The position numbers and the translations under genes were made by a program. This document shows, piece by piece, positions 24,700 to 36,395 of a stretch of DNA of 64,000 bases. Every line of letters begins with the position of its first letter. Position 1 is the first letter of the stretch. Source of the DNA: Conchocele bisecta (Eukaryota; Mollusca; Bivalvia; Lucinida; Thyasiridae). Where the stretch lies: NCBI GenBank assembly GCA_029237695.1, contig CM055274.1:16357505-16421504 (forward strand), read 5' to 3'. Under the pieces are notes generated by a model. That model saw only the letters and a list, made by a program, of their open reading frames with translations. It searched no databases and was not told the origin of the DNA.

Positions 24700-25505
24700 T
24701 CTTTGATAGTAAATGAGGCAAAATTCCAAGTCTGAAACGGGGAGATAATCCATGGCTCAGTTTCGAAGCAAAAATAGAAATTCACTCTGTGCATCTACAC
24801 ACCATCAATAAGCTACATACATGTACCAAGCATCACACCTCTAAGTGTTTAGAAGTTTTACAAGTTACAAGGCAAAATGGTGTAATTCTAAGTCAAATAG
24901 GGGGAGATAATCCATGACCTGTAGCCGATTTCATCAAAATGACCTGTAGCCGATTTCATCAAAATTGCAAAGTATACTTATCTAGCAAAGTATACTTTGA
25001 GGGAGAAATTTTCAACTTATTAATTTTTATTATACTGAATTTATTACATTATCACAGCCAAAATGGCTGTGATAATTTACAGTAATAAAATCAGTATAAT
25101 AATTTTGCATACTTTTAATCATCAAATATATGCAGTCGTTAGTTCTATATAAAATAATGCATTTCCGGAAAAATAAATGATTACTCCCTCAAAGTATACT
25201 TTGCTAGAAAAGTATACTTTGCAATGTTGGTGAAACAGGCTACTGGGAGTTGAATCAAGAAATTGGTATAAATGGGGGAGATAATTCATGACCCGGGGGT
25301 CGAATCAAAAATCAAAATAAACTTTGCACATCTACCGTACTCATGATAAGGAAGCTACATACCAAGTTTCAGGTATGTACAGTAGCTAGTACAGTTTAAA
25401 AGTTTTACAAGTTACAAGGTTGGTGATGGACGGAAGGATGGACAGAACGGGATCGAAGGACAAGGGTAACACTAAATGCCCTCTTCACTATCGTGGTGGG
25501 GCATA
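24700..25505 (-). repeat. Reverse-orientation copy of the 60.5-kb repeat family
   Basis: Contains, in reverse, the elements of the 60,541-62,470 array: ggggagataatccatgac, acatctac...tgataaggaagctacatacc, agttttacaagttacaagg, then a terminal gtaacactaaatgccctctt and atcgtggtggggcat. Only about three degenerate units are present, interrupted by the MITE at 24,940. Confidence 0.7.
24940..25243. mobile_element. MITE with GTATACTTT-rich inverted ends
   Basis: Ends pair gatttcatcaaaattgcaaa with ttgcaatgttggtgaaac; inside lie paired gcaaagtatactttgaggga and tccctcaaagtatactttgc and a central palindrome ttatcacagccaaaatggct. The first 20 bp are doubled at the left edge. A second copy is at 55,656-55,960. 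Confidence 0.75.
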
Positions 25506-26180
25506 AAAAAAACAAGTCAAATACGACGCTAACCGCTATGTACGATGTTACTTCGCTAAGCGGTGAAGGGAGCGACTCAGTAAGCGAACTGAAACAGTGG
25601 AATACCTTGCTCTAAAAAAAAACATGTCTGGTTCCTGTGATCTCTACACTCCCTCCCAAACACCTTACTCCAGTCACCCACACCCACCCGTGTTGTTATA
25701 ATACTGTCACTATATAGAAGGACTGCATTTTTTTCTACATGTCTAAACAATTATAATACTGTTACACTATCCTACATGTCGATCTCCTGTGGCCAGCCCC
25801 ACCCTCCAGACTCCACCATTTTTAACAAATCTTACCAAACGGCATGACCCTGTAAAAACAATTGTTCCATCAGCTGTTCATATATGTTACCTGTAACACA
25901 GCCAGCCTTCAAGTGAACAGGGATTAAAGTGCTCACCTGCTGGACAATAGGCCGATGTAAGAGATCTTACCTGTAGCTGTTGCACGTGAAAATTGCTCAC
26001 CGTGTAAGTAAACAGAACTGGCTCGGGTAAAATGGCCTCAGGTGTACCTTCACTCAGTGAGAAAGGTCGAGCAACACCATGGATTATTAAACCAGCATAG
26101 AGAGATCAGCATAGATCATGGTTAGCCTACCAGTTAGTGAATGCCTGATCAACAATGTTGGCATACCTTTACCTCAGAAT
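25505..26180. other. No feature recognised
   Basis: Mixed sequence without a convincing exon, RNA gene or strong repeat. Confidence 0.4.
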
Positions 26181-26184
26181 TGTG

Positions 26185-26420
26185 TCTGTGACTGGAGAAA
26201 TGGGGCTTATGTCTTTTACGACTAATGCAGATCCAGATCAGGCTGTGCACCCACACAGTTTGATCAGGATCTACACTGGTCGCCATTCCGTCAATGAAAG
26301 AAAACACCCGTCATGCAGCCGCTTCCCACAAACAATACAGATCGTTATCTAACCACTAATCAGTGTTATTTGATCATGAGCTACACTGGTCACAATTCCC
26401 ATAAACCCAGTTACTTCAGT
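26185..26420. repeat. Dispersed repeat (gtgactggagaaatggggct family)
   Basis: Carries gtgactggagaaatggggct, agatccagatcaggctgtgc, tgatcaggatctacactggt and cgccattccgtcaatgaaag. The family recurs near 27,370, 27,660, 33,300, 33,540, 35,720, 37,343, 48,205, 55,238, 58,503 and 58,800-58,970 in both orientations. Ends face each other as inverted repeats, so it behaves like a MITE. Confidence 0.65.
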
Positions 26421-26499
26421 CACAGTTTACCAAAGGCATCGGTTTCTAAGAAATATGGCTTATGGCCTTTGTATGGAAGCGTCCTGGTGCCAATGTTAA

Positions 26500-26600
26500 A
26501 ATATACTTATCTCCTAATTAGGAGATATTAACTCCTAATTAGGCGATGTTATCATACGAACTAATTAGGAGATCGTAACTCCTAATTAGGACTTAGTATA
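26500..26600. repeat. Cluster of CTCCTAATTAGGAG palindromes
   Basis: Five palindromic sites containing cctaattagg or ctaattagga occur within about 100 bp. Several are the perfect 14-bp palindrome ctcctaattaggag. Confidence 0.7.
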
Positions 26601-26929
26601 TCCTAATTTAATAAAACATTGTTTTAGCATTGTTTTACATATGTAGTAGGCCTACGTGCGTTACAAACATAAAATTCGGGTTACCGCACAATCTGATTAA
26701 GGTCTGCCCTGTTCGCAATTCAGCGCAACTGAATACGAATTAACAATTAATTGAACACGTGAATTAAATTGTGTCGTCTGCTATTTGTGTTCCAGTTCTA
26801 TTTTACATTTTTACTATCAAAAACATGATTTGACAGCACTTCAGAACCAGTTCCAATGAAATAAATATAAAATGCTGCCAAATAAAGACAACATATTAAA
26901 CAACAGCGGACGACAATTTTTCTTTCCCG

Positions 26930-27075
26930 CGTTCTAACTGTACATTCAAATCCGACTGCGTGGATGTGTATACTGATCTTGGGATACACTGGTCACCAGC
27001 TAAACTAGAAACTTGGTTGCAAAACAAAATGCCATCGCTGTTGAGCATTCACGAATACAACAGCAATCATTGAGT
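26930..27075. repeat. Direct duplication, copy 1
   Basis: Sequence from acaatttttctttcccgcgt to acgaatacaacagcaatcat is repeated at 28,230-28,440 with about 5-10% difference; a satellite follows each copy. Confidence 0.75.
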
Positions 27076-27079
27076 GTGC

Positions 27080-27370
27080 GATTAGAGAAAAACATTTAAG
27101 AATCGAAAAAGGGGCATAACTGCGGATGGATCGGTGGGACAAAGAAACGTTTTACGTTACGCACTCCTGTACATGATGGTTGGAATGTATACCAAGTATG
27201 AAGAGAATCCGCCAAAAACTGTAGAAGTAGTTTTGCCGCACAAGGAAAAAAAACATTCCGAGTCGAAAAAGGGGCATAACTGCAAATGGATTGGTGGGAC
27301 AATGTAAATGTTTACGTTACGCACTCCTGCACTTGATGGTTGAGATGTATATATACCGAGTATACTGTGC
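27080..27370. repeat. Satellite units, about 165 bp
   Basis: Two units bearing aaaggggcataactgcggat, acgcactcctg, gatggttgg, gtatgaagagaat and aaaactgtagaagtagtt. The same unit recurs at 28,440-28,930 and 29,130-29,410. Confidence 0.75.
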
Positions 27371-27947
27371 TTCCGCACAGTCTGGTCAGGATCCACACTG
27401 GTCGCCATTCCATCAATGAAAGATCACACCCGTCATGCTTCTAACAAACAATATAGAACGTTATCACATATCGATCTTTGATACATTTTCGGGTTTTGTT
27501 TGTGCATTTACACAACACATGGACAATGTATGGACATGAGGATGTGATATCACAGTTACACCACGTTCGTCTGCATGCACGATCGATAATCCACTCGCTA
27601 AAGCTCGCGGATTATCTCCTTGTACATGCGGACGAACTGTGATGGAGCTGTGGCTTATTAGGCCAAATGGGTGTGCTATTTGATCAGGAGATGCACTGGT
27701 CACAATTCCCATAAGCCCAGTTATTCCAGTCACAACCACAGTTTCAATGTGTATGATCACGTGGTACTAACAACAACAACAAGTACTGAACCTTCTAGAA
27801 TCCATCTTATTCAAAGTACGTATTCTTTTTTATCCCGTCAACACAGTGCGTATGTACCGTGAAACACGGTGCCGTGAAATATTTTTGATATCCAGTCAAT
27901 ACTATTTTTGCATTTTACAGCCATTTGTAGGTGTTGACGGGATAAAT

Positions 27948-28089
27948 AGAATAGTAGGTTAGTGTCGTGAATGGGAAACAATATCTGGCGCGGCACGGAA
28001 ACGGGATGTGCTCGGCAGAGCCTCGCCCATCCCGTTTCCTGAGCCTTGCCAGATATTGTTTCCCATTCACGGCACTAACCTACTATTCT
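27948..28089. mobile_element. Foldback element with AGAATAGTAGG ends
   Basis: Arms agaatagtaggttagtgtcg and cggcactaacctactattct enclose gggaaacaatatctgg and its complement around a CG-rich ctcggcagagcctcg centre. Related in layout to 19,814-19,961. Confidence 0.75.
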
Positions 28090-28229
28090 CTATATCGTGT
28101 CATTATTACGTAACGGATTTTGATGAAATATGGCGTATCAAACGCGTCTTGTTAATCTGCATTTTGTGGTCTTTGTAATTTCGCCCAAACTTCTGTTGTT
28201 TTTGCGAAGAATCATGTTTTAATGAGAAT

Positions 28230-28440
28230 AAAGACAACATATTAAACAACAGCAGAGGACAATTTTTCTTTCCCGCGTTCTAACTGTAAATTCAAATCCG
28301 ACTGCGTGGATGTCTATACGTACGTACTGATTTTGTGATACACTGGTCACGAGCTAAACTAGAAACTTGGTTTCAAAACAAAATGCCATCGCTGTTGAGC
28401 ATTCACGAATACAACAGTATCATTGAGTAAGCGATTGGAC
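28230..28440. repeat. Direct duplication, copy 2
   Basis: Copy of 26,930-27,075, including the gttgagcattcacgaataca stretch. Confidence 0.75.
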
Positions 28441-29410
28441 AAAAAGATATGTTCAGAGTCGAAAATGTTTACGTTACGCACTCCTGCACTTGATGGTTGG
28501 GGTGCATGCCGAGTATTAAGAGAATCGACCAAAAACTGTAGAAGTAGATCGCCGGACGTTGAACAAAAATCCGAGTCGAAAAAAGGGCATAACTGCGGAT
28601 GGGTCGGTGGGACAGCGTAAATGTTTAACTTACGCACTCCTGCACCTGATGGTTGGGATGTATGCCGAGTTTGAAGAGAATTGCTAAACAACTGTAAAAG
28701 TAGTTCAACCGGAGAAGGAAAAACAAATTTTCATCGTCGAAAAAATGGCATAATGTTCAGATGGATTAATGGGAAAGCGAACATTATTATGGTACGCACT
28801 CCTGCACTTAATGGTTGGGATATAAACATAGTATGAAGAGAATCGGCCAAAAACTGCAGAAGTAGTTCACCGGACAAGGTAAACAAATGTTCAGAGTCGA
28901 AAAAGAGGCATTATACAGACATACAGTTCATACAGTGTTAGAGACGCGGATATAAGCATTTGCTTATATAAAAATGTCAGTTTCTTCGGCCCGTTTTGTA
29001 GTGTTTTCCCTGTATATATAATCAAATACAATCGAGGTTCCCGGTAAGGACACCAAGCATGCCTCCGGTGAGGCTCGAACCCACGACGGCAAGATCAACA
29101 GTCAACAGACCGCTCGACCACGCGCTCCACTGCGGATGGATCGGCGGGACTGCGAAAGTTTTAAGCTATACTACGCACTCCTGCACTTGATGGTTGGGAT
29201 GTATACCGAGTATGAAGACGGCCAAACACTGTAGAAGTAGTTCGCCTGACAGGGGAAAAATATGTTCAAAGTCGAAAAAGGGGCATAACTGCGGATGGAT
29301 TGGTGGGACAGAGAATTTTTTACACACTCCTGCATTTGATGGTTCGGATGTATACCGAGTAAAAAGAGAATCGCCCAAAAACTGTAGAAGTAGTTCGCAT
29401 CGCATGACTA
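28440..29410. repeat. Satellite units, about 165 bp, interrupted by a SINE
   Basis: About five or six units of the type at 27,080. The run is interrupted by unrelated sequence and a tRNA-derived SINE head between about 28,930 and 29,135. Confidence 0.7.
29031..29135 (-). mobile_element. tRNA-derived SINE head
   Basis: On the minus strand the order is gtggagcgcgtggtcgagcg, then gtctgttgactg, then tgggttcgagcctcacc: an A box (tggtcgagcgg) and a B box (ggttcgagcc) at tRNA-like spacing. A Leu- or Ser-type tRNA ancestor is plausible. No poly-A tail or target duplication could be settled, and it does not read as an intact tRNA gene. Confidence 0.6.
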
Positions 29411-29473
29411 AGACTGTCCATGGAGTGCTTAATTATAGTGGAGCCTCTCTAAACAGGACACCCTGGGGACCTT

Positions 29474-29800
29474 TCAAAGGTCCGGTTTAGGGATGTTCCA
29501 CTGCATATTATTGTCCAGCGCAAGTTTTTTTGTCACAGTTACACCCAGGTATTTTGCAGAAGAAACTGATTTTAGTTTATGACCGTGCAGAGTGCGGTTG
29601 CTCTGGATGGGTTGACGTTTGTTTGTTACTGTCAGTGCTTCCCATTTTTGAGGATGGAATTTAATTTTCCATTTGGATTCCCACACATTTCTTTCAATAC
29701 ATCATGCGACAGCTGGGCACCAGTACTGGTTGTGATCGTCATATAGTCTATAGTGTCGTCTACGAACAATCGGGCAGTATATTTTAGTACAGAACCTTAC
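29474..29800 (-). pseudogene. LINE reverse-transcriptase fragment
   Basis: Minus-strand reading gives a degraded piece of a non-LTR retrotransposon reverse transcriptase. From high to low coordinate there is an active-site-like Leu-Phe-Val-Asp-Asp-Thr (usual Phe-Ala-Asp-Asp) near 29,770, then Lys-Phe-His-Pro-Gln-Lys and Val-Leu/Ala-Leu-Thr-Val-Thr-Asn-Lys, then Lys-Tyr-Leu-Gly-Val-Thr. This order is normal for CR1/Jockey-type LINEs. Stops and frameshifts interrupt it. It is a different copy from the fragment at 29,990, since it holds the same domain again. Inactive. Confidence 0.75.
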
Positions 29801-29989
29801 AGTACACCAGATTATATACTGATACTGTCTGATACCTATACATACCTATCTACTTACTTACCCATCTACTGCTTGCACGCCCTTGCGGGTATCATGAGCA
29901 GGGAAAGTGCACGTCGGATGTTTTAGTGGAGTACACTGATGCAAAGTAAAACCATATTGATGCCTAAGAGTAAGAGGAAATAAAGTGAT

Positions 29990-31150
29990 AGTTTGTTAGT
30001 AAAGCATGAAAAAGATACAAGCAACCGGTTCTGGCGAGCTGGCCGACTGCCTCCTTGAATTGAGGTAAGGAGTTCCAGAGAACAACAGAAATCGGGAAAT
30101 GGGAAAATTTGTAGTAGTTTTCAGTGGTGTGAATTTGTCTGATGGAGAAAATGTGTATATGTGTCTTCTCAGTCTCGTGGGCTGCTGCAGGTATAGGGCT
30201 AGTGTGACAGCTACCTGCTGGTGGTAGATTTTAAGGAACATTACCAGTGTTGAATCTATACTTCTGTCGGACAAGGTACGCCATCCAAGATTGGTCTGCA
30301 TGGTAGTCACACGGTTCTGTGTTGAATAGTTGTGCTTAACCCACCAAACCGCCCGTCTCTGAACAATTTCAATTTTATTTTTTATTGTGTTGTGTGTAGG
30401 GCGACCACATAGTGGATGCATATTCAAGCTGCGGCCGAACTAAAGTTTTATATGCAAGTTCCCATTCATTTTCATTTTTAGTTTCAATATTACGTTATAG
30501 AAATCACAGAGTTCTCTTTGCCGAATTAGTAATGCGATTTATGTGAGTGTTCCAGGTTAAATTTTGAGAAATGTCGACTCCGAGATATTTATAATCATTT
30601 ACTGTCGGAAAAATGTGTCCATGAAGTATGTAATCATGTTTTATTGTATTTTTGTTTCTTGTTATGGTCATGACTTAATTAGCATTTCATTGGGTTAAAC
30701 TCCATATATTCCATTGATCTTCCAGTTTAACAAGACGAGGTCGTCTTGGAGAGATTTACATGCAAATGTGTTGTCAAGTGTTAAGTAAACTGCCGTATCA
30801 TCTGTTTATAATCGGACTCGAGTGATTTAATTGTGTCTGGAAGATCATTTATGTCAATAAGAAATATCAATGGGTCGATAACAGAGCCCTGTGAGACACC
30901 GGAGGCAACAGGTAATTATGAAGAGGTTTCTCCAGTGAAAGCTGACTGGAATTGTCTGTTGAGCAGGTTTGCCTTGTCAATCGGGTCTTTATACAATTTC
31001 CCTTCATTCTTCAGGGAGGACACTCCACAATTTTCATTCCGTTTGTGTTTTATGTATGTCCAGAATCTATGCATGCCTGAGCATTCATGTTCGTCCTCCT
31101 TCGGCGTATCAATGTCAATATCAAAGCCTGCCTATCTCGAGTAGGCTTTT
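29990..31150 (-). pseudogene. Degraded CR1/Jockey-type LINE
   Basis: Read on the minus strand from 31,150 down, there is a region before the catalytic core near 31,000, then a Ser-Gly-Val-Ser-Gln-Gly-Ser motif followed by Pro-Leu-Ile-Phe-Leu near 30,890. A decayed Asp-Asp-containing region, the thumb with a Tyr-Leu-Gly-Val-like motif near 30,590, and the C-terminal region (Ile-Val-Gln-Arg-Arg-Ala, Asn-Leu-Gly-Trp-Arg-Thr-Leu near 30,270-30,370) follow. Domain order is correct, but stops and frameshifts are frequent. Only the region near 29,996-30,427 remains one open frame (143 codons). No endonuclease domain was found. Confidence 0.75.
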
Positions 31151-31159
31151 CTAGTAATT

Positions 31160-31580
31160 AATTAGCTTCTGTATTTGATATTTCAGTTGTATGTACTGTT
31201 GTATGTGAAAAGGGTCACCAGTTTTCATTTTGGTTTTGTAGAGTTTGCCTTCCCTTGTTAGAAGGCATTACAGTTCGGCCACTACCACTGCATGGTTCAT
31301 GCTGTGACAACTACAAAATCCGCCAATGCCCGATAAACGCTCGGTCAATGTTTCAAAATGTGCTCTCGTTTTCTTTGGCTGCCAGCTGAGGCATTCGTGT
31401 CCCGACAGGTCAAACTTTCTTGTTTGTTTCTTTATGTTATTAAATACAATAATCTGCAGGTGTGCTCGTGCGCCTCAAAATCTAAGATGGTGGTCACTAT
31501 GACGACTATTTAAATACCAATTTAACAGCAATTAATACAAGTCCAGTAAATATAAAATACATTATAATTATGAATTAATA
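31160..31580. other. No feature recognised
   Basis: AT-rich sequence after the LINE remnant; no exon or repeat that I can support. Confidence 0.4.
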
Positions 31581-31582
31581 TC

Positions 31583-31875
31583 CTCATTTTTAAAATAGAA
31601 ACAGAAGCAAAATGACCGCCAAGATAGTTTTCATGTGTCTGAAAAGCTGTTGTTGGTGAGGGAGGGTCATGCATTCATTGTACTCTCAAAGTGGCAATTT
31701 TTAATCACCTTAGTGTTGTCTCGTTTAAAAAACCTTATGAACTCATTTTTAAAATAGAAAAAAAAAATTACCACCAAGATAGTTGTCATGTGTCTGAAAA
31801 TCTGGCTGGGTGGCGGAGGGTCATGCCCTGATTGTACATGTACTCTCGAAGTGGCAATTTGTTAATCATCTTAGA
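31583..31875. repeat. Two-copy tandem repeat, about 160 bp
   Basis: Copies at 31,583-31,710 and 31,742-31,875 share tcatttttaaaatagaaa, caccaagatagttgtcatg-type and gagggtcatgc segments. Confidence 0.75.
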
Positions 31876-32007
31876 GTGGAGTCTTATCATTATGTGTTGT
31901 ATTTTCAAGACGGCCATCAAATAGTATAGGTTTATCTTGGATTTACTCAAATATATGTCCAATATGTGATTACGGAAAATATGATATAGCAAGATAAACA
32001 TACAAAC

Positions 32008-32064
32008 GAACACTACCACTACCACTACCACTACCACTACCACTACCACTACCACCACTACCAA
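32008..32064. repeat. (CCACTA)n microsatellite
   Basis: About nine hexamers of accact/ctacca. The minus-strand frame gives a poly-valine run, which is the repeat and not a protein. Confidence 0.9.
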
Positions 32065-33290
32065 TAATGTGCTTGGTGTAATTTACCATAATTATATTGA
32101 GATGGTCCCCGCATCCCCCTCCCCCACCCCTCACCATACGAGTGAATCTAAATTGGGATTAACCTAAGATTAGGAGAGTTGGCCTAAACCTGTTTGTGTC
32201 GAGTTGACTTAATGTAGGACGAGTTGCCTTCTGACGAGTTGTCGTAGGAGCGAGTTGACTTGTAATGCCAGCAGAATAGACCAATGAGATTTGGAGAAAT
32301 AATTTACTCCATGACTGAGAAATATTTTCTGGATCAACAAAAATATTTTTATGGAAATGAATTTTATACGAATTTGAATAAACTAGGCACAGGAATTGAA
32401 TAAAAATGCCGGTAATGTATTTGTTAATTACATTTTCATCACCAACACATTGGGAGAGAATGTGCTTAGTAGTCGGATCAAACAGCACAATCGATTTATT
32501 TGATTACCGTTTATGTTAATAAGGTGGGTGGGGTAATCACGTTTTAATGTTTACAATATTTATCAAATTATGTTGGTAATGTTGCAAATAAATGCTCTTT
32601 CCCTGACTGTCATTTCGGCTAATTCTGCACATCAGCTAATGCACACTTCACGTCACATTTAGCCTTGTGTACGTAATTATAAAATATGGGGATTTTGAAA
32701 TAAACAAGCTCATTAAATGATTAATTGCTACACTGACACTGTGGCACAATTTTATCACATTCTGATAGTTTGGTCACAAGTTATTCAGAATTTATTCAAA
32801 ATGTGTAAAATTCTCAGACCCTGCTGATGGAATAGCTGTCTTACTTACTAAATTAACTGTTAAACTAAGAAACTGACCTGTCATGATGTCACTGGATAGT
32901 TTTGCTTCAAGTTTAATCCCAATTTTGCTGTGCTGATCCAGTATGACTATACTGTTTGCCATTATTGTTTAGATGCGCATCATTAGCAGAAAAGCATATG
33001 ACGTTGCAAACACGCATGTGATGTCATACATCACACAATTTAGTGAATTTACGTCACTTACTGACGTCAGAATGTTATGAAATTTTACCTGCACAGACGT
33101 CTTTAAACTGCGTTGAATATTCATTAAATTTTGAATGAATATGGGAATGTTTTAAAATGACATTTAAATTTGTATAGAAAGCCTTAGGTGCGCAGAATTA
33201 GCCGACACTATTGTACCAGTTTTATCAATACAAGACCGTTTAAAGAATGGTGTTGGTGTAAATTCATAGGCCTCAAACTTCTCTGAACTC
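32065..33290. other. AT-rich spacer, no gene recognised
   Basis: No exon with conserved motifs or strong repeat seen. The open frame at 32,159-32,488 (minus) has no recognisable domain. Confidence 0.4.
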
Positions 33291-33299
33291 AGGTTTTGT

Positions 33300-33925
33300 G
33301 ACCACTGTATATCCAGATCAGCCTGTACTTCCGCACAGTCTTATCAGGCTCTGCACGGTTCGCCATTCCATCAATGAAACAGGTAGTTATCAGGCTACAT
33401 GAGTGTGCTATTTGATCTGGAGCTACACTGGTCACAAATCCCATAGGCCCCATTTCTCCAGTCACAGCCACATATGTGTCTGTGGTATACCTGAATTTGA
33501 ACCTTTTTAGCGCCCATGTATTAAACATATACATATGTGGCTGTGACTGGAGAAATGGGGCTTATTGATTTTGTGACCAGTGTAGATTCAGATCGACCTG
33601 TGCATCCGCATAGTCTGATCAGGATCTGCACTGTCCGCCATTCCATCAATAAACACCTGTCATGCTTCTAACAGGCAATACAAATCGGTATCAGGCTACA
33701 GGAGTTTGCTATTTGATCTGGCGCTACACTGGCCACAGATCCCAGGGATTCCGCTGGCGATCGCCACTTTCGCAATTGGCGATAAAATTAAACAATTGGC
33801 GATAAAAAATTACAATTTTCGAAACCACTGGAGAAATGGGTCTTATGGCCTTGGCGACCAGGGTAGTTTCAGATCAGACTGTGCGGATGAACTCGCTCTA
33901 CATTATTTAGTCTGTGAAGCAAAAA
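33300..33925. repeat. Dispersed repeats with a nested half-MITE
   Basis: Two inverted copies of the gtgactggagaaatggggct family lie at 33,300-33,480 and 33,535-33,720. At about 33,744-33,825 the second is interrupted by gggattccgctggcgatcgc followed by two attggcgata units, a half of the element at 37,569. Family sequence (actggagaaatgggtcttat) then resumes. Confidence 0.6.
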
Positions 33926-33929
33926 CCTT

Positions 33930-35350
33930 CTAACAAACAGTATACATGTTTTTCTGTATTGGGCTGCAGGAGAGTGATACTGGTAAATACCATAAGCGAC
34001 CGCAGATAATTCTCCAGGTTTTGTGTAATCAAATGTAATGTAACCTTGCTGAGGATTTATTAATACGATAGAAAAATCAATATTTATACCTCTGGCTTAC
34101 TAAGTATGCAGAGGGGTTTATAGTTTCAGCCTTTCCATCCAGTCACCTGTCTGTTCGGCCATCCATCTGTAACATATAAACTTAACATTTCGTTTTTCAT
34201 CTCGGTAGTGGCCAATGTGTTTCTGTGAGCCCCTGCTTACTAGTTCTATTTTTTAAATATTTGTTGAGATGGTTGAAATAAGTGGTCACAATTCTTGTAT
34301 AATATACTTTTGAGGAGACATTAAAAAATAGTGTAATATATATAAAAATATTTATTGACTTGCTACTTTATGACTCAGTCACTGTGCATAACACCTGAGC
34401 CTGTCATTGTAAATGTATCTCTCTAAAGTCATTCAATTGCTTGACGCATTTGAAATATCCAGTTTGCCTTATGTACTACTACATGTGTTTATTCATGTTT
34501 GTAGTACACATGTACTAATTAATAATGCCATTTTGATGGACAGAGAGAATAAAGAGATTTGTACTTGTAAATACGTGTTGCTAGGTATAGAACTTATTTT
34601 CAGGAATGATCCATTGAGTAATGTCTATTTATAATTTACATGCTTATGTAATTAATAATAATAACATACATTTAATTTTAGATCTGATGAGGTTGTGCAA
34701 TACACAGCTGGCAATGTGCCACAAATTACACATTTTTGTTCAGTTATGATCTGAAGATATTTACTGGAATTTTTGAGCTGGGTGCTAAAAAAAAAGCAGC
34801 TTAAGTTACATGTAAACATTGTTTTACCACGATAATGGAAGACATATTCATTGAAATTCAGTTGTGACCATAATCAGTGCCATGATTGTGTCAGATGTTT
34901 GAAAACTTTGTTTTAACCAATTTATTCTAACATTTTCATGAAACTCAATTTTGCTTGCATTACTTTTCTAAATAATTGCTTTATATTTCAACTCAAATGC
35001 ATATGCTGTGAACACAAACAACTTTATTTATTGTTCAATGATGACAAATAAACTTGGGAGCACTTAGAAATACTGTAAATGCTTGGCCTATTTGGAGGCA
35101 TAACCCACGTGTCCTATCTAGAAATCACCATCACTTATTATGATCTTCAAGGAATGAACTTTGGCCGGATTGGATTGTATTTCTATTACATATTTTGCGA
35201 AACAAACATCACAGACAAAATAAATTTCTCAGACTTGGCACTAATAATGTACAGCATATTAGCAGATATTTGGAAAGCTACATGTATTCTATGACACCTA
35301 CAAAACTTCATTGCTTCAATTTGATTGGTTCAGTGTCATGTACTGTACAT
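33930..35350. other. AT-rich spacer, no gene recognised
   Basis: No exon or strong repeat identified; short open frames lack motifs. An upstream KIF3A exon or promoter could lie here unseen. Confidence 0.4.
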
Positions 35351-35358
35351 GTATCCCT

Positions 35359-35501
35359 GGGGCCTGTTTCACCAAACTTCGTACGACTAAAACGTTCGTA
35401 AGTGCAAATTTAGGATCGTTTGGAAAATTGTTCACAAGAAAACATTGTTAATGTGAAATTTACAGACTATCATTTTAGTTGTATGAAGTTTAGTGAAACA
35501 T
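35359..35501. mobile_element. GGGCC-family MITE lacking its centre
   Basis: ggggcctgtttcaccaaact and gaagtttagtgaaac ends with gtgcaaatttaggatcg inside; the central palindrome seen at 7313 is missing. A further half-end (acattttagtcgtacaaa...gtgaaacgggtccc) lies at about 35,640-35,695. Confidence 0.65.
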
Positions 35502-35701
35502 GGTGATCATGTATCAGGTGAGGTTATTCTAATTTCAGGGCTGAATATATTTTTTCTCGATGTAAATATTCCGTTCTGATTTTGGGATTTTTCCCCCAAT
35601 GCAGCAGGTTAAAATGGGATCGAACCCGTTTGCTTGGCCTATTTTTGCACCTACGAACATTTTAGTCGTACAAATTTTAGTGAAACGGGTCCCAGATATA
35701 C

Positions 35702-36205
35702 AGTGAAAACCCCCAACCGGATAGGTTTTATGACCGGTATACATCCAGTTGAGCCTGTCCATGTACATCCTCACAGTCTGATCTGTACTGTTTCGACATT
35801 CCATCAATGAAATAGCTGTCATGCTTCTAACAAGCAATACCGATCGTTATAAGGCTACATTTGATCAGGAGCCAGTCTCGTCACAAATCCTGTAATCCCA
35901 ATCACAGTTTTATATGACCTAACCCGAATTGTCTGTACAGACAGAACATTCGGATTACATATGACCTTGCTGTTGAATGGGACGTAAAATTTTGAAAATG
36001 TTTTTTCTCGCTATTTTCTCCATTTCTTTTCGAATGTATATGCTGTTACCACTCATATGAACCGTCTCAATGAGACAATGTGAGTGGTAACAACATACAC
36101 TTTCATGGAGAAATAAAGAAATAATCAGTTGTTTCAATAAAATGTATTGTATTGATCTTGCTGTTGAACCATCAAATGGACATAAAACCCCAATCATTCA
36201 ATTGT
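35702..36205. repeat. Dispersed repeats and a foldback upstream of KIF3A
   Basis: Contains a gtgactggagaa-family copy (about 35,720-35,915), then a hairpin (gttaccactcatatgaaccg at about 36,040-36,104). The hairpin lies between two copies of a SINE-tail-like ccttgctgttgaa segment (35,964 and 36,157). Confidence 0.5.
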
Positions 36206-36207
36206 AG

Positions 36208-36303
36208 GAGGAGATGAGAGAGAACGACAATGTGAGGGTGTGTGTCCGCTGTCGTCCAATCAACGACAAGGAGATACAGCAAGGTCACCACCAGGTCGTT
36301 AAG
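36208..36303 (+). CDS. KIF3A: KIF3A kinesin-2 motor subunit, first recognised coding exon
   Basis: KIF3A is one motor subunit of heterotrimeric kinesin-2, which walks along axonemal microtubules and drives anterograde intraflagellar transport. This exon encodes the N-terminal beta-strand of the motor, with the hallmark Val-Arg-Cys-Arg-Pro a few residues after Asn-Asp-Asn-Val. It starts after attgtag and ends in Val-Val-Lys before gtacgt, phase 0 out. It opens with Glu-Glu-Met; that Met (36,214) would give only four residues before the conserved Asp-Asn-Val. Known KIF3A proteins carry a somewhat longer leader, so either this Met is the start or an unseen upstream exon supplies the first residues. 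Subunit identity rests on the later exons, which match KIF3A better than KIF3B/C. Confidence 0.9.
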
Positions 36304-36395
36304 GTACGTGCTGTAAGGTATACTATATATTTCTTGTGATATGTCATTGACGCCATCCCTAGCTATAGCCATTACAGCTTTGTAGATATCTAGAG

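Noticed and set aside
31786..32064. Minus-strand frame starting with a poly-valine run
   Set aside because: The run is the CCACTA microsatellite and the remainder has no recognisable domain.
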